DNA of 64,000 nt from JAHFTW01 sp038046785 (GTDB lineage: Archaea; Thermoplasmatota; E2; JACPAO01; JAHFTW01): the NCBI GenBank assembly GCA_038046785.1, contig JBBSVM010000001.1:124001-188000 (forward strand), read 5' to 3'. Both the position numbers and the translations under genes were made by a program. Of the stretch, positions 1 through 8,662 are shown piece after piece; the first letter of the stretch is position 1, and each line of letters begins with the position of its first letter. The notes beneath the pieces were generated by a model that was not told where the DNA came from, did not search any database, and saw only the letters and a program-made list of their open reading frames with translations.

Positions 1-184
1 GCAGAACGGCGCGGCCGCGGACGCCACGACGGTCGCAACGTTGCTGCGCGGTGCCGTCGTCGAGGACCTTGCGGTGAAGCGCAACGTCGTGTTCCTGCAA
101 TGGCGCGCCTCCGCGGCGCACGGTGCCGCCGTCGTTGCGTGGGACCAGGACGGGCGCGTCACCGCGCTCGACATCTGGGACTAA
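1..184 (+). CDS. C-terminal end of an NTF2/SnoaL-like protein (partial)
   Basis: The window opens inside this gene; the frame starting at base 2 stays open for 60 codons to a TAA at 182-184. The visible tail has the pattern of SnoaL/NTF2-like folds, with a strand ending VVFLQWRA followed by VVAWDQDGRVTALDIW, the usual closing beta-hairpin with an aspartate-glycine turn. The start, the pocket residues and therefore the function cannot be seen. It runs convergently into the phosphatase gene, and their stop codons overlap. The family assignment is tentative. Confidence 0.5.
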   Translation, partial: QNGAAADATTVATLLRGAVVEDLAVKRNVVFLQWRASAAHGAAVVAWDQDGRVTALDIWD

Positions 185-849
185 TTGGTATGCCGCAAAA
201 CAAGCGGCAGCATCTGGTCGAGCGGACCATCCTCGATGGTCCAGGTCGCATGGTCACGCGTATAGTCGTCCTCGGGGTGGAACGCGATGCTGCGGCCAGC
301 GACTTCGAACATGCTGACGTCGGGAAGCGAGTTGCCAATCGAGAGAACGCGCTCGAGCGGGATGCCCAGTTCCTTCGCGAAGCGGACAACGGGGGCGGCC
401 TTGTCGTTGAGCGGCGTGCGGACGACTCCTTCGCCAGTGATGTGGCCCGCGTGGTCGTACACGAAGCCGTTGGCAGCGACGCGCGGGATGCCAAGCCGTT
501 TCGCGACCGCTTCCGCCATGACATCGACACCGCCCGAGACGATGGCGACCTCGATGCCCTCGGCCTTGAGCGTCTCGACGGTGCGCTCGACGCCAGCCAT
601 GAATGGCGGCGTGCGGAAAATGTGCTCGAAATCGGAGCGCGCGAGCTTGGGTTTCAGCTTGAGCCAGAGCGCCGCGTCGCGGCGGATGAACTCCTTGTCA
701 TCGAACTCGCCGTTGAGGTACGCCCGCAGGCTCGCCTCGTTCTGCACGCCGAAATGCTTGTGCACCATCACCCAGGAGGAGCCGACGTCAATGAGGACGC
801 CATCCATGTCGAAGCAGACCAACTCGACGGGAACCTCGGGGCCCGGCAT
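181..849 (-). CDS. HAD-family phosphatase, SerB-like
   Basis: Predicted cytosolic haloacid-dehalogenase phosphatase of 222 residues resembling phosphoserine phosphatase (phosphoserine to serine). Motif I is FDMDGVLID near the N-terminus, with the nucleophile and acid aspartates; motif II is the serine of IVSGG; a motif III lysine lies in LNDKAAP; motif IV reads GNSLPDVSMF, where an Asn replaces the first Asp seen in many relatives. ATG 849 is chosen because it sits just before motif I. An upstream GTG at 909 would give 242 residues and a GTGA overlap with the preceding lipoprotein gene, so translational coupling from that start is possible. Substrate is inferred from family resemblance only. 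Confidence 0.75.
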   Translation of the reverse strand: MPGPEVPVELVCFDMDGVLIDVGSSWVMVHKHFGVQNEASLRAYLNGEFDDKEFIRRDAALWLKLKPKLARSDFEHIFRTPPFMAGVERTVETLKAEGIEVAIVSGGVDVMAEAVAKRLGIPRVAANGFVYDHAGHITGEGVVRTPLNDKAAPVVRFAKELGIPLERVLSIGNSLPDVSMFEVAGRSIAFHPEDDYTRDHATWTIEDGPLDQMLPLVLRHTN

Positions 850-905
850 CGGTGTCTTGGGACGCACCACGCGGTGCTTATGGTAGAAATTCGCCAGCGC
901 GTCCT

Positions 906-1583
906 TCACGCGACCGGCTCCTTGAGGCCGGAGAATGTGATGCGGCTGTCGAAGTCTTTGGCGCCCGTGAGGACGAAGGCGGAAGTGTTCGGGGTCGGGC
1001 TGGTGAGGCTGCGGCCGACGGTGACGAACAGCGTGTCGCCCGCCACGAAGGCGCCTTCGCCGTCGGGCGCCGTCGCGGAGAAGCTCAGCTCGTAGTCCCC
1101 CGGGGCGACCGTGGGGCCGCCCGGTCCGCTGCAGACTCCGCCGTAAAACACCTTGTCCGGGTCTTGGCCGCCCTGGTCGTCGGGGCTGCGCACCGCAGCC
1201 TGCAGGCTCCACGGGCAGGAGGGCTCCCCCTCGGGCAACCCGACGAGCTGGTCCACGACGCGGACCCAGATGGTGGCGTCGAATGCCGAGAGCCTTCCGT
1301 TGCTGCGAAGTGCGTACGTCCAGAAGGCGTCTGCTCCGCCGAAGCCAGCACCGCTGCTGGCGGGCAGTTCCGTCTGGTTTGGTTCGACGCCGGTCGGAAT
1401 CGTCCCGTTCATGCCGCCCGCGCTGTCGAAGTGCAGGGTGTCGGTGAGGACGACCGGCTTCGGCTTGGGAGTCAAGCTGGTGGAACTGCTGGAGGGTGCC
1501 GCACTCGAAGCGGATGACTCGGTCGCGCTCTCGGCACAGCCGGAGAGCAGCAGCAGAACGGAGGCCACCACGAGGACGCGCAC
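906..1583 (-). CDS. Predicted secreted lipoprotein, unknown function
   Basis: A protein of 225 residues starting at GTG 1583 (VRVLVVAS), with a short hydrophobic signal and lipobox LLSGC, so it is probably exported and lipid-anchored. A Ser/Thr/Pro-rich linker follows, then a beta-rich domain with a few cysteines and phrases such as GDYELSFSATAPDGEG, suggestive of an immunoglobulin-like sandwich. I recognise no family. Its last bases overlap the alternative GTG start of the phosphatase as GTGA, suggesting one transcript. Longer upstream starts would displace the signal peptide from the N-terminus. Confidence 0.65.
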   Translation of the reverse strand: MRVLVVASVLLLLSGCAESATESSASSAAPSSSSTSLTPKPKPVVLTDTLHFDSAGGMNGTIPTGVEPNQTELPASSGAGFGGADAFWTYALRSNGRLSAFDATIWVRVVDQLVGLPEGEPSCPWSLQAAVRSPDDQGGQDPDKVFYGGVCSGPGGPTVAPGDYELSFSATAPDGEGAFVAGDTLFVTVGRSLTSPTPNTSAFVLTGAKDFDSRITFSGLKEPVA

Positions 1584-1657
1584 GACCTTGTCACAGGGGG
1601 CGCCACAAAGGCGTTTGGGGCCGCAGCCCTCAAGAAGCAGCGCCATCCTGGCTTGGC

Positions 1658-1962
1658 TGACCCCCTCGCCCCAGAGCGGCTAACGGTGCCCGCAAGGGAA
1701 CTGAGGAAGGTCGCCACATCTCTGACAAGGAACAGTGCCGCACAAGCGGTGGACTGGAGACGGTCCGTCGGGGCGCAGAAACGACACAGCCAGCCGCATG
1801 GAATGAGAGGGATGTGCCCTCGACGTCGCGGCTGGATTTGCTGAAACGTGCCATCGACCCTGGGATGCAAGCCCGCAAGGGCGCGCAGTCGGATGCCGCT
1901 TGCCGGCCACCCGCGAGGGTGCCCGGGAAACAGAATGGCGCCTACTCGGGGCTGGGGGGTCA
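1658..1962 (+). ncRNA. rnpB: RNase P RNA (archaeal)
   Basis: The catalytic RNA of RNase P, which matures tRNA 5' ends. A long P1 helix closes the molecule: TGACCCCC at 1658 pairs with GGGGGTCA ending at 1962, and GCCCC pairs with GGGGC. The conserved region I sequence GAGGAAGGTC is at 1703-1712 and region V ACAGAA at 1930-1935. P4 forms between AGGTCGCCA (1708-1716) and TGGCGCCT (1936-1943), leaving a single bulged T, the universally conserved bulged uridine of P4. The archaeal-type CAGAAACGACAC is at 1776-1787, and a GCAAGCCC segment lies near 1867. The length of about 305 nt fits archaeal type A RNAs. No comparably long ORF here has support. Confidence 0.9.
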
Positions 1963-2083
1963 CCTCGCTTCGCTCGGTGCCCCATCCCCGCCCCGAGCAT
2001 CCGCTCGGGCCTTCGGCCCTCGCTGCGCCGGAGCGCTGCTGCGCTCCGTCGCCTACTCGGCCAGGGCTTCGCCCTGGACCCCT
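1963..2083 (+). repeat. Hairpin array downstream of rnpB
   Basis: Directly after the RNase P RNA lies a run of short perfect stems: CCCGAGC/GCTCGGG, GGGCC/GGCCC, GGAGCGC/GCGCTCC and CCAGGGC/GCCCTGG, each with a loop of 3-4 nt. No ORF is credible here. Comparable tracts occur beside tRNA genes elsewhere in the window. It may be a 3' processing or termination region, or an accumulation of palindromic repeats. Confidence 0.6.
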
Positions 2084-2115
2084 ACGTTCATGGCAAAGGT
2101 CCGTGTCGCTCTCTT

Positions 2116-2484
2116 GTGGCTGGAAAACCGGTCGGCTTTGCGCTTGCCTTGGTTGCTGTCTTCCTTGGCGCCGTCGTCGTTGGTCGCCTTCTGCTCGTCG
2201 GGAACGCGGCGTGGGGGTTGGTGCTTCTTGCCTCGCCGTTCCTTGTGGTCCTGATGGCTCGATTGGCGGGTCTGCCCGCCGCCCTCCTTGTCCTCGCCGT
2301 CTTCGTCCTCGTGGCGCTCGCCAGCCGCAGCCTGCTCGCGGAGCCGAAGGCTGGCTGGGTCGTGTTTCTTCTCGTGCCGGTGGCGGCGCTCACGACGGGG
2401 CTCGCTGCCTCGGTCGTCAAAGCGCTCACAGCGAAAGGAACGGGAGATGAAAAACGGGGGAAGGAAGGGGAAAAGGAAATCTGA
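2116..2484 (+). CDS. Small four-helix membrane protein, unknown
   Basis: Reading from GTG 2116 gives 122 residues with about four hydrophobic helices (roughly residues 6-28, 32-48, 53-70 and 78-102) and a very charged tail ending KRGKEGEKEI. I recognise no family. The frame is open further upstream into the hairpin array, but the hydrophobic part starts at this GTG, so I chose it. It converges on the small basic protein gene 6 nt away. Confidence 0.5.
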   Translation: MAGKPVGFALALVAVFLGAVVVGRLLLVGNAAWGLVLLASPFLVVLMARLAGLPAALLVLAVFVLVALASRSLLAEPKAGWVVFLLVPVAALTTGLAASVVKALTAKGTGDEKRGKEGEKEI

Positions 2485-2490
2485 CGCGAT

Positions 2491-2712
2491 TTACTTCTTC
2501 GCGGCGGCCTTGTTGGCCAGGAACGGCAGGCCGGTGCGGGCGTTGATGCCGACCTTCTTGCCGGCCGGCATGTCGCTCCACTTGCAGCCGGGCTTCAGCT
2601 TGGCGCCGATCTTGCAGAAGAAGTAGATCTGCTGCTTGCGGCCGCCCTTGAGCTCGACGCTGCGCGTCGCCAGGTGGTAGACTCCCTTCGTGGTCTTGTG
2701 TTCGTATGGCAT
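2491..2712 (-). CDS. Small conserved basic protein of unknown function
   Basis: A 73-residue Lys-rich protein starting MPYEHKTTKG with a central GGRKQQIYFFCK and an ending GINARTGLPFLANK. This recalls a family of short archaeal and bacterial proteins with a Y-x-L-x-S start, a GRKQ-IYFF core and a R/T-GLPFL ending, of unknown role; that memory is unverified. No membrane segment is present. ATG 2712 is the natural start because the family-like segment begins there. Confidence 0.65.
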   Translation of the reverse strand: MPYEHKTTKGVYHLATRSVELKGGRKQQIYFFCKIGAKLKPGCKWSDMPAGKKVGINARTGLPFLANKAAAKK

Positions 2713-2987
2713 AGTGGCATCCCGCCAGGAGTGGAACGGTGATGCCACGGCTATAACCTTGCCGAAACGCAACAGGAGGGCTCCAGGAGGGCGAAAACGG
2801 CATCTCCCCATCTGTTGCCTCCTGGTTCCCTCCTGGACCGGTTCCAACCTTCAAACGAAGGCTGGTCACCTTGGACGGCAGGGCCCTTGTTCCGCGGCGG
2901 GCCCCACCGGCAGGTCCTGGCTTTCGCTCGGAGATTTCTGAGGAAAGGGCGGTGGAGAACCGCACAGGGCCGATGACCCTCCCAAGT
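2713..2987. other. Intergenic, no gene seen
   Basis: About 275 bases between the small basic protein and tRNA-Tyr. I see no convincing ORF. A GGGCCC-bounded stem near 2883-2906 and a TTCGCTCGG segment are the only structures noticed. Confidence 0.5.
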
Positions 2988-3060
2988 CGGGACTACCGGA
3001 TTTGAACCGGTGTACTCCAGATTTACAGTCTGGCGCCTAACCGAGCTAGACTAAGTCCCG
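2988..3060 (-). tRNA. tRNA-Tyr (GTA)
   Basis: The minus strand folds as a complete cloverleaf. The acceptor is CGGGACT paired with AGTCCCG, and the C1-G72 pair is characteristic of archaeal tRNA-Tyr. The anticodon arm is CAGACTGTAAATCTG with GTA in the loop, and the T-loop is GGTTCAAATCC. CCA is not encoded; the discriminator A is followed by CT. No intron is visible. Confidence 0.95.
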
Positions 3061-3109
3061 ATCCGGTTGGATTGGGGCGCCAGCGGGACCAGCCCGCAAG
3101 CGGCGCGAC

Positions 3110-3586
3110 TTGGAGGGGGTTCTTGATGATTGTCCTCCTTCCCTCCGCGTGGCTCGCTCCTTTCGCCTCGGACTGCGCGACCGTGACACTTGGCTGACGG
3201 TGCTGGTCGTGGCGTCGGCTCTCGCTGTTTTCGTGGCGTCCTGGATGTGGGCAAACCGTGGCGGGTTGGGGCCACTTACGCTTCTGCTTCCGTTCATCGT
3301 TTTTCTGCCGGCCGGCCTTCTGGCGCCCCGGCGCTGGCTGGCAATCTGGCTTACCACGACAGCGGGCGTCGGTTTGGTTTCCTACATCGCAGGCGAGGTG
3401 GCCGTCGAAATCCGGAACTGCGCGCCACGCGCCCTTCATTGCGACGAGGGCGGGTTCGCCGTCGTCCTGTTCGGAGTCTTCACCATCCTGGCCGGCTGCA
3501 GCGTGCTCTGGGGTTCCCTGTTGCGCATCGGCTTGCGTCGGCGTCGGCGCGGCTTAAATCAGGCCGCCGAGTGGCCCCCGACATGA
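3110..3586 (+). CDS. Four-helix membrane protein, unknown
   Basis: A 158-residue frame with about four transmembrane helices (residues near 28-48, 53-72, 76-96 and 118-140) and an Arg-rich C-terminus. The extreme start is a TTG and is uncertain. The stop overlaps the gcvH start as ATGA, which would couple the two, but gcvH also has its own TATA-like box inside the end of this gene. No family recognised. Confidence 0.5.
   Translation: MEGVLDDCPPSLRVARSFRLGLRDRDTWLTVLVVASALAVFVASWMWANRGGLGPLTLLLPFIVFLPAGLLAPRRWLAIWLTTTAGVGLVSYIAGEVAVEIRNCAPRALHCDEGGFAVVLFGVFTILAGCSVLWGSLLRIGLRRRRRGLNQAAEWPPT
3553..3559 (+). promoter_or_regulatory. TATA-like box for gcvH
   Basis: CTTAAAT is centred about 27 nt before the gcvH ATG, the spacing expected when transcription starts at or next to the start codon (leaderless mRNA). 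It lies inside the 3' end of the upstream gene. Confidence 0.5.
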
Positions 3587-3966
3587 GCAACACGCCGGCC
3601 GACCTCCTCTACTCCAAGAGCCACGAATGGGTCCGCATCGAGGGCCAGACGGCGACCATCGGCATCACCGACCACGCTCAAGAAGCGCTCAACGACATCG
3701 TCTACGTCGAACTGCCGAAGAAAGGCGAATCGTTCGAACTGGAAGCGGAGTTCGGCGTCGTCGAGTCCGTGAAGTCGGTCTCCGACCTCTACATGCCCAT
3801 CGCCGGCACCGTCCTCGACGTCAACGGCAGCCTGGACGACGCCCCGGAGACCCTGAACGAGGACCCGTACGGCAAGGGCTGGCTCATCCGCGTCAAACTC
3901 AAGGACCCGGCGCAGGCCAAACAGCTGCTCTCCGCCGCCGGCTACCTCGCAACGCTGGGCAACTGA
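3583..3966 (+). CDS. gcvH: Glycine cleavage system H protein
   Basis: Lipoyl carrier of the glycine cleavage complex; it accepts the aminomethyl group from P-protein and passes it to T-protein. 127 residues, the usual family length. The lipoylation site is Lys64 in ESVKSVSDLY, followed by the family-typical MPIAGTV. The N-terminal SKSHEWVR and central GITDHAQEALNDIVYVELP are also typical of GcvH. It is followed by gcvPA and gcvPB; lipoyl synthase is encoded about 22 kb away. GcvT and dihydrolipoamide dehydrogenase are not in this window. Confidence 0.96.
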   Translation: MSNTPADLLYSKSHEWVRIEGQTATIGITDHAQEALNDIVYVELPKKGESFELEAEFGVVESVKSVSDLYMPIAGTVLDVNGSLDDAPETLNEDPYGKGWLIRVKLKDPAQAKQLLSAAGYLATLGN

Positions 3967-3992
3967 GTCGCCAACCCCTCCGCCGCGAGGGC

Positions 3993-3996
3993 TTAA
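3993..3996 (+). promoter_or_regulatory. TATA-like box for gcvPA
   Basis: The core TTAA of GGCTTAAGG is 26-29 nt ahead of the gcvPA ATG, again consistent with a leaderless transcript. Confidence 0.5.
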
Positions 3997-4021
3997 GGCG
4001 CGTTCCGGGGTCGCGCGGCCG

Positions 4022-5374
4022 ATGCACCTGATCCCCAACCACGCTCTCGAGGCCGAGATGGCCGCCGCGGCGGGCGTGCGCAGCGCGAAGGAGCTCTTCT
4101 CGGAGATTCCCGCCAGCCTGCGCATCGCGGGGCTCAAGCTGCCGACTGCGGAGCCGGAGCGGCACATGGCGCGCCGGCTGCGCACGCTGCTTGCCAAGAA
4201 CCACTCCTACGAGCGCATGCCGAACTTCCTCGGCGGCGGCCACAAGCCGCAGCTCGTCCCCGCCGCCGTGCGCGCCGTCGCCCACCGCCAGGAGTTCATC
4301 ACGAGCTACACGCCGTACCAGCCCGAGGTGAGCCAGGGCCTCCTCCAGGTCATCTTCGAGTACCAATCGCTCATGTGCGACATCACTCGCATGGAGGTCT
4401 CGAACGCGGGCATGTACGACCAGCCCACGGCGCTCGGCGAGGCCGCCCTCATGGCAACGCGCGTCAACGACCGCATGCGGTTCCTGGTTCCTGAGCACCT
4501 GAGCTGGGAGAAACACAGCATTCTGCGCAACTACACCGTCGGCCCCGGCATCCAGCTCGACACGTATGGCTACGACCCGGTAACGGGCCGCAGCGACCTC
4601 GCGAGCCTTGCCGCAAAACTCGGCCCCGATGTCTCGGGCGTCTACCTCGAGAACCCCAACCATTTCGGCGTCTTCGAGGAGGAGGCCAAGAAGGTCGGTG
4701 AACTCGCGCACGCCGCCGGCGCCCTCTTCGTCATGGGCGTCGACCTGACCGCGCTTGGCGTCTCGGCCCCGCCCGGCAACCTCGGCGCCGACATCGTCGT
4801 CGCGGAGGGATCCTGCTTCGGCGGCGCCCCCGCCCTCGGCGGTCCGCTGCTTGGCACCATGCTCAGCACGGAGGCCATCGTGCGCAAGATGCCCGGCCGC
4901 ATCATCGGTGCCACGAAGGACGAGTCCGGCAAACGCGGCTTCGTCATGACGTTGCAGGCGCGCGAGCAGCACATCCGCCGCGCCAAGGCGACCTCGAACA
5001 TCTGCTCGAACGAGGCGCTGATTGCCAACCAAGCCGCCATCCACCTCACGATGCTCGGCCGCACCGGCCTGCGCACGATGGGTCTGCAGAACCTGGAGGC
5101 GGGCGCCAAACTGGAGCAGGCGCTTGCCGCCGGAGGGCTGACGCGTCGATTCACGGGCGCCATCTACAACGAGGTTGTCACGCAAGTCGCCGACCCGAAG
5201 GCCTTCCACGAGAAGGCGCTCTCGCTTGGCGTCCACGCCGGACACCCCCTCGTCGCCGATGTCGCAGCCCTTCGCAACTGTCTGCTCTGGGGCAGCACGC
5301 CCATCCACAACGACGAGGATTATGCTCGCCTTGCCGCCGCGGTCAAGCCCGACCTCAAGGCGGTGAAGGCATGA
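4022..5374 (+). CDS. gcvPA: Glycine dehydrogenase (decarboxylating) subunit 1
   Basis: First half of the two-subunit P-protein, which decarboxylates glycine with PLP and loads aminomethyl onto GcvH. 450 residues, as expected for the alpha subunit. Family-like segments include FLGGGHKPQLVP near residue 67, FITSYTPYQPEVSQGLLQVIFEYQ near 95 and NAGMYDQPTALGEAALMA. The catalytic PLP lysine is on the partner subunit. Its stop overlaps the next start as ATGA, so both halves should be made stoichiometrically. Confidence 0.96.
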   Translation: MHLIPNHALEAEMAAAAGVRSAKELFSEIPASLRIAGLKLPTAEPERHMARRLRTLLAKNHSYERMPNFLGGGHKPQLVPAAVRAVAHRQEFITSYTPYQPEVSQGLLQVIFEYQSLMCDITRMEVSNAGMYDQPTALGEAALMATRVNDRMRFLVPEHLSWEKHSILRNYTVGPGIQLDTYGYDPVTGRSDLASLAAKLGPDVSGVYLENPNHFGVFEEEAKKVGELAHAAGALFVMGVDLTALGVSAPPGNLGADIVVAEGSCFGGAPALGGPLLGTMLSTEAIVRKMPGRIIGATKDESGKRGFVMTLQAREQHIRRAKATSNICSNEALIANQAAIHLTMLGRTGLRTMGLQNLEAGAKLEQALAAGGLTRRFTGAIYNEVVTQVADPKAFHEKALSLGVHAGHPLVADVAALRNCLLWGSTPIHNDEDYARLAAAVKPDLKAVKA

Positions 5375-6897
5375 GCGCCTCCCCACTGGCCCTTAAGACC
5401 CCGACACCGGGCGTGAGTCTGATGGTGATTCCGCACGAGGTGCCTCTCGTCGTCGAAGAGGCGCGCCCCGGCCAGACCGGCACCTACCAGGGACCCGCGG
5501 ACGAGCGCCTCGCCGCAAGCCGCGTTCCCAAGGCGCTGCAGTGGAGCCCCGGAAACGAGCGCGACTTCGGCCTCAGCGAGCCGCAGACGGTCGCCCATTT
5601 CACCAAGCTCTCGCAGAAGAACTTCGGCAATGACACGGCGCTCTACCCGCTCGGCTCCTGCACGATGAAGCACAACCCGAAGGCGTGCGACGAGATGGGC
5701 ACGCTCTCCACGGTCAACCTGATCCACCCCGGCCAGGACGCGCGCACCATCCAGGGCAGCCTGGAGATTTTCTGGGAGCTGGAACGCTGGCTCGCCGAGG
5801 TCACCGGCATGGACGCCGTGTCGCTGCAACCCGCCGCCGGCGCGCAGGGCGAGTTCCTCGGCCTGCTCGTCATGCGGGCCTACCATGACTCGCGCGGCGA
5901 AGGCCACCGCGACGAGATTGTCCTGCCCGACACGGCGCACGGCACCAACCCGGCCACGGCGTCGATGGCGGGCTACAAGGTCGTGGAGATTCCAAGCGGC
6001 CCCGACGGCCTCGTCGACCTCGCAGCACTCAAGGCGGCCGTTGGCCCCAAGACAGCCGGTTTCATGCTCACCAACCCGAACACGGTGGGCATCTTCGAGA
6101 AGAACATCCAGACGGTCGCCAAGATCATTCATGACGCGGGCGGCCTTCTGTACTACGATGGCGCCAACCTCAACGCCATCACAGGCCAGGCGCGCCCTGG
6201 CGACATGGGCTTCGACGTCGTCCACATCAACTTGCACAAGACGTTCGCCGTGCCGCATGGCGGCGGCGGACCCGGCTCCGGCCCCATCGGGGTCAAGCGT
6301 CGCCTCGAGCCGTTCCTGCCGGTGCCGCGCATCATCAAGCGCCCCGGCATCGGCTTCGACGCGGAGGGCATGGACAAGCACCCGCAATCGGTGGGCAAGA
6401 TCAAGGCGGGCTACGGCCAGGGCGCGGCACTCGTGCGCGCCTACAGTTACATGTGCATGCTCGGCGGCGAGGGCATCGCGCGCGCAGCCGAAATTGCCTG
6501 CTTGAACGCCAACTACGTCAAGGCAAAACTCGCCGGGACCCTCGACTTCCCGCACCCCGGCCGGTCGATGCACGAGTTCGTCGCTTCCGCGTCGGGTCTC
6601 AAGAAACGCACCACCATCACGGCGGGCGATGTCGGCAAGCGGCTCCTGGACTACGGCCTGCACGCTCCGACAGTCTACTTCCCGCTCTTGGTGCCCGAGG
6701 CCATCATGTTCGAGCCGACCGAATCCGCCACCAAGGCGGAGCTGGACCGGTTCATCGCCGCGGTCCAAGCCATCGCCGCAGAAGACCCCGCCATCGTCCA
6801 CGCCGCTCCGCACACGACGCCCGTGAAACGGCTCGACGAGGCGCTCGCCGCGAAGAAACTGGTTCTGCGCTGGCACACCCTCGACCGACTCGGTTGA
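5371..6897 (+). CDS. gcvPB: Glycine dehydrogenase (decarboxylating) subunit 2
   Basis: Second half of the split P-protein, 508 residues. The PLP-binding lysine is Lys290 in NLHKTF, followed by AVPHGGGGPGSGPIGV. Other family marks are LYPLGSCTMKHNPK, PAAGAQGEF and DTAHGTNPATA. It begins inside the gcvPA stop (ATGA overlap). Split gcvPA/gcvPB is the arrangement found in archaea and many bacteria; E. coli has one fused protein. Confidence 0.97.
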   Translation: MSASPLALKTPTPGVSLMVIPHEVPLVVEEARPGQTGTYQGPADERLAASRVPKALQWSPGNERDFGLSEPQTVAHFTKLSQKNFGNDTALYPLGSCTMKHNPKACDEMGTLSTVNLIHPGQDARTIQGSLEIFWELERWLAEVTGMDAVSLQPAAGAQGEFLGLLVMRAYHDSRGEGHRDEIVLPDTAHGTNPATASMAGYKVVEIPSGPDGLVDLAALKAAVGPKTAGFMLTNPNTVGIFEKNIQTVAKIIHDAGGLLYYDGANLNAITGQARPGDMGFDVVHINLHKTFAVPHGGGGPGSGPIGVKRRLEPFLPVPRIIKRPGIGFDAEGMDKHPQSVGKIKAGYGQGAALVRAYSYMCMLGGEGIARAAEIACLNANYVKAKLAGTLDFPHPGRSMHEFVASASGLKKRTTITAGDVGKRLLDYGLHAPTVYFPLLVPEAIMFEPTESATKAELDRFIAAVQAIAAEDPAIVHAAPHTTPVKRLDEALAAKKLVLRWHTLDRLG

Positions 6898-7015
6898 GGG
6901 CCCGCGCAGGGGCTCAAATGCGGTTGCGCAAGCCAGACAGGCCCCTTCGGGTCGGTCCGGGGGGTTTGGAAACGGTCATCTCCCCCATCGGTCTCCACGC
7001 GCCGTTCAGCCTGCG

Positions 7016-8188
7016 ATGACGAAGCTTCGCGTCGGATTGCTCGTGAACCCGGTTGCCGGTCTCGGGGGCCCTGCCGCCTTCAAGGGCTCCGACGGTCACT
7101 GGAAAGAGGCGCTCGCCGCCGGTTACCTCCCAACCGCGCCGGAGCGAGCGCGCAAGTTCGTCGAGCTCGTCGGCGACGCGGTCGAGTGGTGGACCGTTCC
7201 TGGCGCGATGGGCGGCGACCATGTGCGGCAGGCACGCCTTGTCCTCACCGATGCTGCCTTCACGATGGGCGCGACCAGCAGCGACGACACCGTGCGAGCC
7301 GCACAAGCGCTCGTGGCCGCCAAACTGGACCTCATCTGTTTCCTGGGCGGGGACGGCACCGCCACCGACCTGTCGCGTGCCGTCGGAACAACGCAGCCGA
7401 CTCTCGGTGTGCCGGCCGGCGTCAAAATCACCAGCCCCGTCTACACCCACGATGTCGCCGAGGCGGCCTGGCTCGTGGCGCAGTTGCGTCCCGGCTTCGA
7501 GACCATCCTGCGCGACACCACCGACCTCGACGAAGAGGCATACCGGGCCGGCGACGTCGACATCACGCTGACGGGCAACCTGCGCGTCCCGCTCAGCCCC
7601 GCCATCCAGGACGGCAAGGTGGCCACCGCAACAGAGACACCGCTCGGCCCGCTCGTCGAGCAGCTCCTGCGCGAGTGGGACTCCGAGGCGCTCACGTTCG
7701 TCGGCGCCGGCTCCGTCTGCCAAGCGGTGAAGGCGCAGTTCTGGGGCAAGCCGACGCTGCTCGGCGTGGACGCCATCCTCGGCTCCCGCATCGTCCAGGC
7801 GGACCTCGACGCGCACCGCATCGAGGCGCTCGTCGCCGAGCAGAAGGCGAAGGGCGCCCCGCTGCGCATCATCCTCTCAACCATTGGCGGACAGGGCATG
7901 CTGCTGGGCCGCGGCACGCAGATGTTCACGCCCGCCATCCTGCGAAGTGTGGGCTGGGAGAACCTCAAGGTGGTCGCCCCGCCCGAGAAGCTGCTCGGCC
8001 TCAAAGGACTCCACATCGACACCGGCGATGCCGCCCTCGACGCCTCCGCGCCCAAGCACATCCGCGTCATCACCGGCTGGAACGAGACGCGGCTCCTGCG
8101 CCTGCTTGCCGGTGCGCGCGCCCCGCCCGAAGCCAACGGCAACGGGGACGCCAAAGCTGCTCCCGCGCCCACCCCGCCCACCCCGTAG
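7016..8188 (+). CDS. ATP-NAD kinase family protein (COG3199/AcoX type)
   Basis: Predicted cytosolic NAD kinase-like protein making NADP. 390 residues. The N-terminus GLLVNPVAGLGG and the GGDGT nucleotide-binding motif (in FLGGDGTATDLSR) are those of the diacylglycerol/NAD-kinase fold; GVKITSPVYTHD and STIGGQGMLLGRGTQMFTP are typical of the COG3199 branch. Its length is near the usual for that branch, plus a Pro/Ala-rich tail. Start ATG 7016 places the NPVAG motif at the N-terminus. Biochemical activity is inferred. Confidence 0.85.
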   Translation: MTKLRVGLLVNPVAGLGGPAAFKGSDGHWKEALAAGYLPTAPERARKFVELVGDAVEWWTVPGAMGGDHVRQARLVLTDAAFTMGATSSDDTVRAAQALVAAKLDLICFLGGDGTATDLSRAVGTTQPTLGVPAGVKITSPVYTHDVAEAAWLVAQLRPGFETILRDTTDLDEEAYRAGDVDITLTGNLRVPLSPAIQDGKVATATETPLGPLVEQLLREWDSEALTFVGAGSVCQAVKAQFWGKPTLLGVDAILGSRIVQADLDAHRIEALVAEQKAKGAPLRIILSTIGGQGMLLGRGTQMFTPAILRSVGWENLKVVAPPEKLLGLKGLHIDTGDAALDASAPKHIRVITGWNETRLLRLLAGARAPPEANGNGDAKAAPAPTPPTP

Positions 8189-8223
8189 CGACGCTTTTTC
8201 ACGCGGGCCCCCGTCGCGGCCGC

Positions 8224-8622
8224 ATGGATTTGGAGAGCGCCACCGCCACGCCGACCAGCCCCGTCGCCGTCACCATCCGGGCCCGTCACCACGCCATCGT
8301 GCAGGACAAGCCGGTCGCCTCGGGCGGCAAGGACGCAGGGCCGATGGCGTCCGAACTCCTGCTCGCCTCCCTTCTCGCTTGCCAGCACAGCACCTTCGTC
8401 AAAGTGGCGACCAAGCGCCGCGTCGTCGCCGCGGTCGCCTCGCTCGACGGCGAGCTTGCGTTCGCCAATGGCGACATTGCCGCGATCCGAGTCCACTTCG
8501 TCCTCGACGCCCCCGCTGCCACCGACGAACAGGTCGCGACCCTCCTGCGCCTCACCGACAAGGCGTGCACCATCAGCCAGGCGCTCAAGCTCCCCGTCGA
8601 GGCCCGCTTCACCCGCGCGTAG
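8224..8622 (+). CDS. OsmC-family protein
   Basis: Predicted thiol-dependent peroxide or organic hydroperoxide reductase of the OsmC/Ohr fold, 132 residues. Two conserved cysteines are visible, one in LLACQHSTF and one in DKACTISQAL, the pair that performs catalysis in the family, and GPMASELLLASLLAC matches the central helix signature. It stands between the NAD kinase and a lipoprotein on the same strand. A T-rich box (GCTTTTTC) about 30 nt before ATG 8224 may be its promoter. Confidence 0.88.
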   Translation: MDLESATATPTSPVAVTIRARHHAIVQDKPVASGGKDAGPMASELLLASLLACQHSTFVKVATKRRVVAAVASLDGELAFANGDIAAIRVHFVLDAPAATDEQVATLLRLTDKACTISQALKLPVEARFTRA

Positions 8623-8662
8623 CCTCCCAAGCGCCTATCAGCAGGGCCGGTGTCGCCACGTT

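Noticed and set aside
1653..2000. Short ORFs on both strands over 1650-2000
   Set aside because: The region is explained by the RNase P RNA, and none of the translations looks like a protein.
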